Shown one piece after another: positions 43,428 to 51,328 of a stretch of DNA of 64,000 nucleotides. Source of the stretch: Aquilonibacter sp963703325. GTDB lineage: Bacteria > Vulcanimicrobiota > Vulcanimicrobiia > Vulcanimicrobiales > Vulcanimicrobiaceae. Under the pieces are notes generated by a model. It searched no databases. It was not told the origin of the DNA and saw only the letters and a program-made list of their open reading frames with translations. The stretch lies in contig OY969805.1 of the NCBI GenBank assembly GCA_963703325.1, positions 2,914,001 through 2,978,000 on the forward strand, in the 5' to 3' direction. Numbering within the stretch: position 1 is the first letter of the stretch; every line of letters begins with the position of its first letter. The translations under genes were made by a program, and so were the position numbers.

Positions 43428-43572
43428 AAGAAAAAACCTCCGCACGAACGGGTTCCGGTTTCCCGGTTGTACGCAAGACCCTCAATCAATCAGGTCCCGC
43501 TCCGGCCTTCCACCCTTCGTGCGAGGTAGTCCAGGCCGCAAGCACCAGCGAACACTGGTACTCCCTTAGAGT
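43428..43572 (-). promoter_or_regulatory. Folded leader RNA of the flgF operon (riboswitch-like, SD sequestered, U-tract)
   Basis: Minus-strand RNA. P1 pairs 43512-43526 with 43437-43453 (about 15 bp with two single-base bulges), and its 3' strand contains the flgF ribosome-binding site GGAGG. Inside are an 8-bp stem with two G-U pairs (43493-43500 with 43473-43480, 12-base loop) and CCGG-GAAA-CCGG (43455-43466). Upstream are two more hairpins (43544-43559, 43560-43572). P1 is followed at once by TTTTTTCTTTTG, so it could act as a terminator as well as a ribosome-binding-site lock. No known riboswitch consensus was recognised. Confidence 0.55.
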
Positions 43573-43598
43573 GTCGGCACGGCTGGGGATAAATTTAA

Positions 43599-43622
43599 GG
43601 GCCTTGCCCCCCGGCAAAGCCC
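43599..43622 (-). terminator. Terminator-like hairpin after fliE
   Basis: GGGCTTTGCC (minus strand, 43622-43613) pairs with GGCAAGGCCC (43608-43599), 10 bp with one G-U pair and a GGGG loop, followed by TTAAATTTAT. It lies 30 bases after the fliE stop, separating flgB-flgC-fliE from the flgF operon. Confidence 0.7.
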
Positions 43623-43651
43623 TCGTTCAACGCCTATGCTGGGAGCAAACC

Positions 43652-43999
43652 CTAAAATTGCATCTGAGAGATTTCGGTATATGCCTGGAGGATTTTGTTG
43701 CGCACGGACATCGTCATAGACATGGCCAGGCCGGCCTCTTCGACCGACTTGACCGTACCCTCGAGATCGTTGGTCTTGCCTAGGGCGTAGTCGGTCGACT
43801 TCTGCTGCGCGTCGTTCATCTGGTCGTTGACGTGCTCGAGCATCCCGGCCAGGGTGTCCTTGAAGTTGACACCGCCGGCGCCGGCGACGCCGGAATTGTC
43901 CGGCAACGGCTCGGCCGCAGGCCCTTGGGGGCTCATGTCCGGGACGAAGGACCCTGGGGCGACCTTGCCTATCGCGTCGCCGTAGCTGCCGATATCCAT
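43652..43999 (-). CDS. fliE: Flagellar MS-ring/rod adaptor FliE
   Basis: 115 residues with the FliE core GGVNFKDTLAGMLEHVNDQMNDAQQKSTDYALGKTNDLEGTVKSVEEAGLAMSMTMSVRNKILQAYTEISQMQ (quoted in family order: DF-L, AL-G, D-H-VM-A-EKA-L-, VR-K-L-AY-EIM-M). It links the MS ring to the proximal rod. It follows flgC by 10 bases. The usual partners fliF-fliG are not next to it. Confidence 0.92.
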   Translation of the reverse strand: MDIGSYGDAIGKVAPGSFVPDMSPQGPAAEPLPDNSGVAGAGGVNFKDTLAGMLEHVNDQMNDAQQKSTDYALGKTNDLEGTVKSVEEAGLAMSMTMSVRNKILQAYTEISQMQF

Positions 44000-44009
44000 T
44001 AAATTTTGT

Positions 44010-44501
44010 CTAGCTCCTCAGGATCGAAATGTCGGATGCGCCCATGTTCTGCGAGGCGGTGATCGCGGCGACGTTGGCCTGATACGCGCGCGAGGCGGCC
44101 ATCAGGTCGACCATCTCTTTGACGATCTCGACGTTGGGATAGTGTACGTACCCGCGCGCATCGGCCTCGGGGTTGTTGGGCTCGAACACGAGGCGATCCG
44201 GGGTCTGGTCGTCGGTGATGCCGCTGACCTGGACGCCTTCGACGTTGGCCGGCTCCGAAGAGGACGGATCGAACGGATTTGGCGGCGCGAAGGGATCGTC
44301 GGAAGCCTCGGATCCGATCTGGTCGGACCCATTGGGGGCTGCCGGTTTTTGCGCGAAGATCACCAGTTGGCGCTTGAAGGCGCCGCCCTGCGGCGTCCGC
44401 GTCGTGTTGGCGTTGGCGATGTTGTTGGCGATGACGTCCATCGCCAAACGTTCCGCCGAAAGGCCCGACGCGCTAATCTCAACTGAATCGTAATAGCCCA
44501 T
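44010..44501 (-). CDS. flgC: Flagellar proximal rod protein FlgC
   Basis: 163 residues. N-terminus EISASGLSAERLAMDVIANNIANANTTRTPQGGAFKRQ and C-terminus ARGYVHYPNVEIVKEMVDLMAASRAYQANVAAI are standard. A Pro/Ser/Asp-rich insertion of about 25 residues in the middle (DPFAPPNPFDPSSSEPA) makes it longer than the usual 135-150. Its start overlaps the flgB stop by one base. Confidence 0.94.
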   Translation of the reverse strand: MGYYDSVEISASGLSAERLAMDVIANNIANANTTRTPQGGAFKRQLVIFAQKPAAPNGSDQIGSEASDDPFAPPNPFDPSSSEPANVEGVQVSGITDDQTPDRLVFEPNNPEADARGYVHYPNVEIVKEMVDLMAASRAYQANVAAITASQNMGASDISILRS

Positions 44502-44938
44502 TAGGTCGGCTGCTCCGTCGAGGCTTCGCGAATGAATTTGTACTGCTCTTGCAAGAGTTGGCCTACCGTCTGCTGGTAGCCGGTGTTTTCCGAAAGCTGC
44601 GCCATCTGCTGGTCGATGTCGACGTTCGAGCCGTCGACGCGCATTTGCGTCGTCGTATCAACCTGCGGTTGCGGATCGTACGGTACCGGCGGGGTTCCGT
44701 CGCCGATTGCAAATTGCCGGTCGTCATCGGTCGCCATCGCAAGCTCGTCGGGATCAGACGGAACGCCTAAGCTATCCTGGAGCGCCGATCGGAAATCAAC
44801 GTATGAGCTGCGAAACTGCGGTGTGTTGACGTTCGCAATGTTATTTGCGATCTGGTCGTGCTCAAGGTGCGCGCCTTTGGACGCTTCGCCGAGAACCTGC
44901 ACGGTCTGCCCAAGCGGAAGAACGCTGAAATCAGCCAT
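44501..44938 (-). CDS. flgB: Flagellar proximal rod protein FlgB
   Basis: 145 residues. VLGEASKGAHLEHDQIANNIANVNTPQFRSSYVDFRSALQDSL is the FlgB N-terminal region; QMRVDGSNVDIDQQMAQLSENTGYQQTVGQLLQEQYKFIREA the C-terminal part. First gene of flgB-flgC-fliE. GGGGG directly precedes the ATG, which is unusually close for a ribosome-binding site. A GCCGATAG lies just upstream but without a matching -35. Confidence 0.93.
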   Translation of the reverse strand: MADFSVLPLGQTVQVLGEASKGAHLEHDQIANNIANVNTPQFRSSYVDFRSALQDSLGVPSDPDELAMATDDDRQFAIGDGTPPVPYDPQPQVDTTTQMRVDGSNVDIDQQMAQLSENTGYQQTVGQLLQEQYKFIREASTEQPT

Positions 44939-44983
44939 CCCCCTAACTATCGGCAGCCTTCAGCTACGACTGAACCCCGCGGA

Positions 44984-45022
44984 TCGGCCGAAGGCCGAAC
45001 GCCGGCGTCCGGCGGAGCCGGA
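44984..45022. terminator. Two tandem 6-bp hairpins between ABC exporter and flgB
   Basis: TCGGCCGAAGGCCGA (44984-44998) and TCCGGCGGAGCCGGA (45008-45022) are both perfect 6-bp stems with 3-base loops, nine bases apart, just after the ABC exporter stop. No T-tract follows on either strand, so termination (possibly Rho-assisted) is a guess; they may instead be REP-like elements. Confidence 0.4.
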
Positions 45023-45027
45023 TGCAG

Positions 45028-46776
45028 CTATGCGGTAAACTGGGCTGCGTGCAAGCGGGCGTACGGGCCGCCTTGGGCCAGGAGCACGTCGTGCGAACCG
45101 GCCTCGAGCACGCGTCCGCCTTCGATATAAAGGATCGTACTCGCGCGCTGGATCGTGGAGAGCCGGTGGGCGATGATCACGGTTGTCCGGCCCGGCAGCA
45201 AGCGATCGAGCGCCGCTTCGATCAGCGCCTCGGAGTGGCGATCGAGAGCGCTGGTCGCCTCGTCCAAGATCAGGATCCGCGGGTCGCGGACGATCGCCCG
45301 CGCGATCGCGATGCGTTGGCGCTCGCCGCCCGAAAGCCGGACGCCGCGCTCACCAACTTCCGTATCGTATCCTTCAGGTAAGGTTTGGATAAACTCGTCG
45401 GCGTTGGCCTCGATCGCGGCGCGGCGCACGTCGTCGTCACTTGCATCGAGCCGGCCGTAGCGGATGTTCTCGGCGATCGATACGCGGAACAACTGCGGGT
45501 CTTGGGGGACGATCGCGATCTGCGCGCGCAAGTCGCTCAGGCGCACGCCCGCAATGTCGAGGCCGTCGATACGGACACGTCCGCGTTGCGGGCGATAAAA
45601 CCGCGGAATCATATTGACCAGCGTGGTCTTGCCCGCGCCCGACGGTCCGACCAGCGCAACGATCTCGCCCGCTCTAATGGTCGCGCTGACGTCGGCAAGC
45701 GCCGGCGCTTCGGTCGCGTCGTACGTGAACCACACCGCGTCGAAATCGATCTTGCCGGCAACGCGCGGCATCGACGCGGGATCGCCGGCTTCTTCTTCAA
45801 TCGGGAGATCGAGTAGTTCATAGGCACGGCCCGTCGAGACGAGCGCTTTGCTCAAGTCGCCGACGAACGCCGCCATCCGATTCATCGGATTGACGAGATT
45901 AACCACAAGCAGCCAATAGTTGAAGAGCAAGCCGGTGTTGAGGTGCCCGACCAGCGCTTCGCGAGCCGACAACCAGACGATCGCGACGACGCCGACCGCA
46001 GAGATTGACGAGAGCACGGCCGGCTGCATGTTCACGAACTGATTGAGCTTCATGAACGCGCCGAAATAGTCTTCGTTGCGATGGCGAAAACGCTTCGATT
46101 CGAAGTCTTCGCGTCCGAATGCTTTCACGATCCGATGCGCCTGCAGGATCTCGGTCAACGTCGAGGACAAGTTGGCGATGCGCGACTGCGAGCGCGTCAT
46201 GCTGGTCGTAATGAGCTTTTGGAAACGCGACACCGCTATCGACATCAGCGGTGCGACCACAACCAGCACGAGCGTAAGCAGCCAGTCGATCCAGATCATC
46301 GCCACGAACGAGCTCACGAACGTCAGCACCGCGATGATGAGCTGTGGCAGCGAAACGCTGATCGCATCGCTCATGACTTGGAGATCGCTGTTGAAGCGCG
46401 CAATCAGCTCGCCCGGCCGCCAGCGATCGAAGCTCTCGAGCGGCAAGCGCAGTAGCCGGTCGTACAGCTCCTGACGCAGCTTGGCGACGAAGCGTTGGCC
46501 GCACCACGTCGTGATGTAGTTGGTGCCGTAGGTCGCGAAATTTGAGAGGACGAGCGATACGTAGGTGGCGGACAAAGCGAAGTACAGCGCGCCGATCGCC
46601 GGCGTGCCGACGTGCGTGGTCGCCGGAACGATGACGCGATTCATGATGACGCCCAGCGCCCACGGCCCGACCAGCACGAGCAGGCTGTTGACCGCACCCA
46701 AACCGATTGCCAAGAGCAACCGGGGGTAGTAGGGACGTCCTTCGCGCGCCAAACGCGCGACCGTGGTTTCCGCCAT
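45028..46776 (-). CDS. MsbA-like ABC exporter (fused membrane and ATPase domains)
   Basis: 582 residues from the ATG at 46776; an upstream extension in frame would run into the divergent gene. Six membrane helices in the first 320 residues (LLLAIGLGAVNSLLVLVGPWALG, LIIAVLTFVSSFVAMIWI, LLTLVLVVVAPLMSIAV). ATPase: Walker A GPSGAGKTT, Q-loop IVPQDPQLF, signature LSGGERQRIA, Walker B ILILDEATSALD, His switch IIAHRLSTI. All catalytic residues are present. It works as a homodimer exporting lipids, lipid-linked glycans or drugs; the substrate is unknown. Confidence 0.9.
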   Translation of the reverse strand: MAETTVARLAREGRPYYPRLLLAIGLGAVNSLLVLVGPWALGVIMNRVIVPATTHVGTPAIGALYFALSATYVSLVLSNFATYGTNYITTWCGQRFVAKLRQELYDRLLRLPLESFDRWRPGELIARFNSDLQVMSDAISVSLPQLIIAVLTFVSSFVAMIWIDWLLTLVLVVVAPLMSIAVSRFQKLITTSMTRSQSRIANLSSTLTEILQAHRIVKAFGREDFESKRFRHRNEDYFGAFMKLNQFVNMQPAVLSSISAVGVVAIVWLSAREALVGHLNTGLLFNYWLLVVNLVNPMNRMAAFVGDLSKALVSTGRAYELLDLPIEEEAGDPASMPRVAGKIDFDAVWFTYDATEAPALADVSATIRAGEIVALVGPSGAGKTTLVNMIPRFYRPQRGRVRIDGLDIAGVRLSDLRAQIAIVPQDPQLFRVSIAENIRYGRLDASDDDVRRAAIEANADEFIQTLPEGYDTEVGERGVRLSGGERQRIAIARAIVRDPRILILDEATSALDRHSEALIEAALDRLLPGRTTVIIAHRLSTIQRASTILYIEGGRVLEAGSHDVLLAQGGPYARLHAAQFTA

Positions 46777-46863
46777 CGGCCCCGGACTTGCGGAGGGCCG
46801 CGAGTGAAACCTGCACCCGTGCACGCCGGTAGACCAGGGTGTAGGATTGGAGCGAGAGCTACG

Positions 46864-47427
46864 ATGATGGACTGCTATTTTCACTCAAATGTTCCGTCGA
46901 TGGCGCCGTGCGCACACTGCGGAAAGCCAATTTGTGCAACCTGCCGCGACGATCAAGGCGGATGCCCGAGCTGCCGCCTTGCGCAGAAAATCGAGGCCAC
47001 CGTCGGCGAGCGCAAACAGATTTACGGCCAGGTCCCGCCGCGCCCGAGCGCGCCGCCCCAGACCACGCCGTCGGCCAGCGTGACCACGATCTCGAATGAC
47101 CCGGTCGAAACGCGCGCGTTGGTCGCGCTCGGTTACCCGCTTTGGCCGCTCGCGTTGCTCGCGCTGCTTGATTCGAAGAAGTCCAGCTATATCAAACGCC
47201 AAGCGCTGCAAGCGCTGGGTTTTAACGTCGGCTTCGCCGCGTTTTGGGGCCTGCTCGAACTTACCAGCTACATCCCGGTGTTGGGCTGGTCGTCGAGCGT
47301 CGTGCTGCTGATGATGCTGCCGATTTTCCTCGTGGCGGCTACCTTCTTCGGGATCAAGGCGTGGCACGGTGACCCGGTTCGCGTGCCGGTGATAAGCGAC
47401 TGGCTCGACGAGAGAATGCCGGCCTAA
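46864..47427 (+). CDS. Zinc-ribbon/B-box-like membrane protein with DUF4870-like domain
   Basis: 187 residues from ATGATG at 46864. The N-terminal MDCYFHSNVPSMAPCAHCGKPICATCRDDQGGCPSC holds a His and seven Cys, a small zinc-binding module common ahead of membrane domains. After a Pro-rich linker, three hydrophobic segments follow (GYPLWPLALLALLDSK, LGFNVGFAAFWGLLELTSYIP, VVLLMMLPIFLVAATFFGI). The SSYIKRQALQALGFN region resembles DUF4870 (YVRFHAQQSL...). Divergent from the exporter, convergent with the photolyase (4-base overlap). Function unknown. Confidence 0.7.
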   Translation: MMDCYFHSNVPSMAPCAHCGKPICATCRDDQGGCPSCRLAQKIEATVGERKQIYGQVPPRPSAPPQTTPSASVTTISNDPVETRALVALGYPLWPLALLALLDSKKSSYIKRQALQALGFNVGFAAFWGLLELTSYIPVLGWSSSVVLLMMLPIFLVAATFFGIKAWHGDPVRVPVISDWLDERMPA

Positions 47428-48851
47428 ACCTTCGTCACGAACTCTCGGTATTTTTCGAGGAAGGCGCGGGCTTCGCGTCCGTGGTCGACTGCCGGCAACG
47501 GATACGCGTCGCGTGCAAAGAGCGGCAGCATGGGCTGCGCTTCATCGCGTCGACCGCTCACCCACGCACTCATCGGTACTTGCGCTAGCTCCGGAACCCA
47601 CCGTTTGACATAGGCGCCGCTCGGATCGAAGCGGCGCCGCTGTTTTTCCGGATTGTAGATGCGCGGAAATTGCGCCATGTCGGCGCCAACGCCGGCGATC
47701 CACTGCCAATTGCCGCTGGCGAGCACCGGATCGTCTTCGATCAGCCAGCGTTCCCATTCGTCGCGTCCGACACGCCAATCGACGCCGAGATCGAAACACA
47801 GAAATGACGCCACGACGGAACGGACGTGCGGATGCATCCAGCCGGTTTCGTGAAGTTGACGTATGCCGGCATCGACCAGCGGAAATCCGGTCTTGCCGCC
47901 ACGCCAGCGATCGAGCGCCGCATTCGAGCGCGCAAACGGGAAGCCGCGCATCTTGACTTGCAGCGCTTCATCGTCGAACGGTCCGTAAAAGAACCCCAGC
48001 TGCAAAAAGAAATCGCGTATCGCGAGCGAGCGCAGAAAGAGCCGCAGCGAGAGTCGCTCCTCGCTCAGTAAGAAGGGATCTTCGCAACGCGTCAGCACCG
48101 CACGCAGCACCGTGCGCGCCGCGATCGTCCCGAACGAGAGATGCGCCGCCAAATGCGACGTTTGATCGTCACTGGGCACGTTCATGGCCACCGCGTATTG
48201 CACCGCGGCGCCGCTCAAGAAGTGGTCGAGCGTCGCGGCTGCAACGGCGGCCCCGGCTTCGATTGTACGACCGCTCGCGCCGAATTCGTTGGGGACCGGC
48301 AGCGGCTCACTTTGCAGTTCGCTCGCGGCGAAATGCACGAGCAGCGGCGCGTCGTACGACGCGGGACGAAGCGTACGCCACACGTCGAAGTACGGAGCAA
48401 AAGCGCGATACCCGTCGCCGCCGCTCGGACGCGCGTCAGCCGTTTCCTCCGGCGGAATCGACGGGGCATCGTGAACCATCCGGGCGCGCAAACCCGATTC
48501 TTCGAGTTCTGACTGCACGCGCGCATCGCTCGAGGCGCCGGCGCCGTCGTAGCTCATGCTCCACGCAACGCCGTTCGCGCCGCACGCGCGCGCGATACTC
48601 TTGAGGATTGCGCCGGCCGCACCGCGCCGCACGACCAGCCGCGTGCCGCGTTCGCGCAAGAGCCCGTCCAATGCGGCGACGGCGGCGCAAAAGAACGCCG
48701 CGCGGCGGGGCGATCGCGCCAGCCGCGCTTCGAGCCCTCGATCGATGATCATGACGGGCAGGATGTCACCGTGCGCGGCAGCCTGCGCCAGACCGGCGTG
48801 GTCCTCAATCCGCAGGTCGTGCGTGAAGCGATAGATGAACGGCGCCGCCAT
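47424..48851 (-). CDS. phrB: Deoxyribodipyrimidine photo-lyase (cryptochrome/photolyase family)
   Basis: 475 residues, standard for class I CPD photolyases. The N-terminal antenna domain begins FIYRFTHDLRIEDHAGLAQA. FAD-binding domain: FPLVDAGIRQLHETGWMHPHVRSVVASFLC, VDWRVGRDEWERWLIEDDPVLASGNWQWIAGVGAD, RIYNPEKQRRRFDPSGAYVKRWVPEL (quoted in parts). The Trp residues of the electron-transfer chain (WQW) are present. It repairs UV pyrimidine dimers using blue light, so the organism likely lives in lit habitats. Confidence 0.93.
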   Translation of the reverse strand: MAAPFIYRFTHDLRIEDHAGLAQAAAHGDILPVMIIDRGLEARLARSPRRAAFFCAAVAALDGLLRERGTRLVVRRGAAGAILKSIARACGANGVAWSMSYDGAGASSDARVQSELEESGLRARMVHDAPSIPPEETADARPSGGDGYRAFAPYFDVWRTLRPASYDAPLLVHFAASELQSEPLPVPNEFGASGRTIEAGAAVAAATLDHFLSGAAVQYAVAMNVPSDDQTSHLAAHLSFGTIAARTVLRAVLTRCEDPFLLSEERLSLRLFLRSLAIRDFFLQLGFFYGPFDDEALQVKMRGFPFARSNAALDRWRGGKTGFPLVDAGIRQLHETGWMHPHVRSVVASFLCFDLGVDWRVGRDEWERWLIEDDPVLASGNWQWIAGVGADMAQFPRIYNPEKQRRRFDPSGAYVKRWVPELAQVPMSAWVSGRRDEAQPMLPLFARDAYPLPAVDHGREARAFLEKYREFVTKV

Positions 48852-48866
48852 GGTTACCCCACAAAC

Positions 48867-49199
48867 CTAAAGCGTCTTCACGTAGACTGCAATGTTGGAG
48901 ACGTCTTGCTCGGAAAGTGTGCCGGGGTAGAGCTTGGGCATCGGCGGATCGGGTTCTTCTATTGCCCGGACGATCTGCGCAAGCGTTCTCTTGTGTCCCT
49001 CGTTCGCCAGCGAGGGGCCGATGCGCAGTGCGTCGGCCGATGCGTTATGGCACACCAGGCAGTTCTTTGCAAAAAGCGCGGCACCCCGGCCGCGATCCGT
49101 GCTCGCGACGGCTGCGCGCTGATGCGAACAGCCCACATTCAAAAGTCCCGTAAGAATTAAGACGGCACTAGCGAATACGAGGCGTCGGCGGGTGTGCAT
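48867..49199 (-). CDS. Single-haem c-type cytochrome, probable lipoprotein
   Basis: 110 residues. Signal peptide with lipobox-like LNVGC (Cys24). Haem motif CLVCH near residue 48 and an axial Met in PMPKLYPGTLSEQDVSNIAVYVKTL, the standard class I cytochrome c end. It should be anchored on the periplasmic face and carry single electrons. Fifteen bases before photolyase on the same strand. No oxidase gene is adjacent. Confidence 0.88.
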   Translation of the reverse strand: MHTRRRLVFASAVLILTGLLNVGCSHQRAAVASTDRGRGAALFAKNCLVCHNASADALRIGPSLANEGHKRTLAQIVRAIEEPDPPMPKLYPGTLSEQDVSNIAVYVKTL

Positions 49200-49260
49200 T
49201 GCTGGCGGGCGTTTCGTCTGAGGGCGCCCGTTCTCCCCACTTGGGGAATCGAAAGGCGAC

Positions 49261-49752
49261 GTGGCCCGAAAGATCTTCCTGCGGTTTGCTCAACAAAACG
49301 ACGTAGATCGCCTTACGAAGGAAGGCGTGCTTACCGGCGCGCCCTCGGCACGCGAAAGCTGGACGACGCGTATGACCATGTGCCTAGGGGAACAAAAAGC
49401 CGGCCGGCGCGCGATCCTGATCGCCGAAGATCAGAGCGGGCTCCTGGGTATGGTGCAACTCGTGTTCAAGTTGCCGCCGGGCTATGACGATCCCGAGGCC
49501 GCCAATGGGATGGATGTCGCGATGATGGAGAGCTTACGCATGAAGCCCAACGCGCCACCCGAAATCGGCAACGAGCTGGTGGGCGAAGTGCAACGCCTCG
49601 CGATAAAGCGCAAGGTCAAAACGCTCACGTTTCTGATTTCGATGCAGAACTCGCGCGCCATCAACCAAGCCAAGAGCTGGGGCTTCGAAGAGTTTCGCAT
49701 CATGCCCGAAGCCGACAAGATGCTCGCCTTCTTCCGCAAGTCTATTGATTAA
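49261..49752 (+). CDS. GNAT-family N-acetyltransferase
   Basis: 163 residues from GTG at 49261. Sequence pattern of GNAT: beta strands RRAILIAEDQSGLLGMVQLVFKL, then EIGNELVGEVQRLAIKRKVKTLTFLISMQNSRAINQAKSWGFEEF, where SRAINQAKSWGFEEF is the family's motif B/D helix. The acetyl-CoA loop (usually Q/RxxGxG/A) is not obvious, so activity is uncertain. Stands alone between divergent cytochrome and convergent anti-sigma gene. Confidence 0.65.
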   Translation: MARKIFLRFAQQNDVDRLTKEGVLTGAPSARESWTTRMTMCLGEQKAGRRAILIAEDQSGLLGMVQLVFKLPPGYDDPEAANGMDVAMMESLRMKPNAPPEIGNELVGEVQRLAIKRKVKTLTFLISMQNSRAINQAKSWGFEEFRIMPEADKMLAFFRKSID

Positions 49753-49758
49753 AGACTG

Positions 49759-50760
49759 CTACTGCGGGATGCCTGAATCTTCATCTGAGGCGGGCCGGAA
49801 CGTAAACGCGTCGCGATAGATCCCCGTCACTGCTTTGCCGTTGACCAGACGCGGCGAATAGCGCGCGGCCATCGCAGCCTTACACACGGACACGTCGAGC
49901 GCAAGATAGCCGGACGATTTCGTAATCGTGCACTTCGCCGGCATACCGTGTTCATCGACAAGGACCTCGAACGCCGTCGTACCTTGCGCGTTCTCCGCGT
50001 AGGCAATTGGTGCGGGACGCGGCTTTATCGCTGCGTCGCCGCCGATGGGGACCACGTCGCGAATCGTGGTCAGCGGCGCGACGGCAATGGACTCCGCATG
50101 ACCGGCGAGGATCGGGACGGTCGTAGCCGGCGCTTGGGCGACGTGCTGCAGCGGCATCGCTTCATCACGGCGCCAAATGGGCACATTCGACGCGGGCGCC
50201 GTCACTTGCGGAACGGGCGCTTCCGCGACCTCGGTTGTTTGCGTCGTGGTCTGCGTAACCGCGCTGCCACGGCGTTCCAGGACGTTGTGAACGACCACCA
50301 TCCTGCGCGGAGCCGGCGTTGCTTTCGCGACGACAGGCGGCTGCGATTTCGGTGCGGTCACCGGCGCGCGCTTCTCTAGCGAGATGTGAAACGTCGACGT
50401 CGTTTGCGCAACGTTCTCGACCTTCGGTTCGAGCGCAGGCGGGCGTAGGACGACAGCCAGCAAGGCGTGCACGCCAAACGACACCGCGAGCGCGGCCGCG
50501 AGCACTGCCGCGCCGGTACGCCAGAAGCGACTGCGCGAGCGTTCACCGAGACGCCGCGGCAGCGGCTCCCAGGTTTCGGCGTCGCGCGCTTGCGACACGG
50601 CGGCCATGACGCGTTCGATCTCGCGCTCGCCGCCGAGCGCGCGCAAACACACCGCGCACGTCGCGATGTGCTGACGATATTCTTCGCGTTCTGCTTCACT
50701 CGCTTCGCCGAGCGCGATCGCTCCGGCGAGGCTTTCCGCACGCGAACAGTTCTGGGTCAC
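49759..50760 (-). CDS. Anti-sigma factor zinc finger fused to TonB C-terminal domain
   Basis: 333 residues. Residues about 1-45 form a zf-HC2 anti-sigma module (HIATCAVC gives the HxxxCxxC). One membrane segment spans about 80-107 (GAAVLAAALAVSFGVHALLAVVL). A Pro/Thr/Val-rich periplasmic linker of about 140 residues follows, and a TonB C-terminal domain (FEVLVDEHGMPAKCTITKSSGYLALDVSVCKAAMAARYSP) ends the protein. The gene starts on the ECF sigma stop (GTGA), so it should bind that sigma factor. The TonB domain is unusual on an anti-sigma factor and could sense an outer-membrane signal. Confidence 0.8.
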   Translation of the reverse strand: MTQNCSRAESLAGAIALGEASEAEREEYRQHIATCAVCLRALGGEREIERVMAAVSQARDAETWEPLPRRLGERSRSRFWRTGAAVLAAALAVSFGVHALLAVVLRPPALEPKVENVAQTTSTFHISLEKRAPVTAPKSQPPVVAKATPAPRRMVVVHNVLERRGSAVTQTTTQTTEVAEAPVPQVTAPASNVPIWRRDEAMPLQHVAQAPATTVPILAGHAESIAVAPLTTIRDVVPIGGDAAIKPRPAPIAYAENAQGTTAFEVLVDEHGMPAKCTITKSSGYLALDVSVCKAAMAARYSPRLVNGKAVTGIYRDAFTFRPASDEDSGIPQ

Positions 50761-51278
50761 GATTGCTCCGTCATCACCGACCGCAGGATCTTCATCGCCC
50801 GGCAGACGCGTTGTCGAACGGCGTCGGGCGAGGTTCCGAGAATCGTTGCGGCCTCATTGGAAGAGTAGCCGGCGTAGCTGGTCAGCAGTACCGCTGCGGC
50901 CTGCTCCGGCGGCAATTTCGAAATTGCTGCCTGCAGGTCGACCGATGCGGCGCTGCGTTCGTCGATCCGCCACGACCGGTCATCGCTTTCGCGATCGAGC
51001 GGCAGCATACGGATGATCTTGCGGCGCCGTAGGTGCGAGATCGCACCGTTGGTCGCGGTCTTGTACAGCCACCCCGCGGTCAGCGGCCGTTCCGGATCCC
51101 GCTGCAGCGTTCGAAAGGCCGCAAGGAACACGTCCTGCGTCAGATCGAGCGCGAGCTCGCTGTCGCCGACCATGCGCCGAAGATAACGCGCCAGCTTCGT
51201 CTGATATTCGCGCACGAGCGCTTCGATCCGAAGCTGTACGCCGGCCGCCGATTGCGTGGTGAGGTAGACCTCCTCCAT
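50757..51278 (-). CDS. ECF-family RNA polymerase sigma factor
   Basis: 173 residues from the ATG at 51278 (GGGGGA nine bases upstream; ATG at 51314 is also possible). Region 2: EYQTKLARYLRRMVGDSELALDLTQDVFLAAFRTL. Region 4: ISKLPPEQAAAVLLTSYAGYSSNEAATILGTSPDAVRQRVCRAMKIL, a clear helix-turn-helix. The two are joined by a short basic linker. It recruits RNA polymerase to stress or envelope-related promoters; coupled to its anti-sigma partner. Confidence 0.93.
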   Translation of the reverse strand: MEEVYLTTQSAAGVQLRIEALVREYQTKLARYLRRMVGDSELALDLTQDVFLAAFRTLQRDPERPLTAGWLYKTATNGAISHLRRRKIIRMLPLDRESDDRSWRIDERSAASVDLQAAISKLPPEQAAAVLLTSYAGYSSNEAATILGTSPDAVRQRVCRAMKILRSVMTEQS

Positions 51279-51328
51279 GCCGTCTGGTCCCCCTTTGTCG
51301 TACAACGGAGCCATGGCGGGGGCTGTGA

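Noticed and set aside
43473..43500. GACCTGAT in the flgF leader resembling part of the TPP riboswitch
   Set aside because: The essential CUGAGA and the second helix sequences are absent, and there are no thiamine genes nearby.
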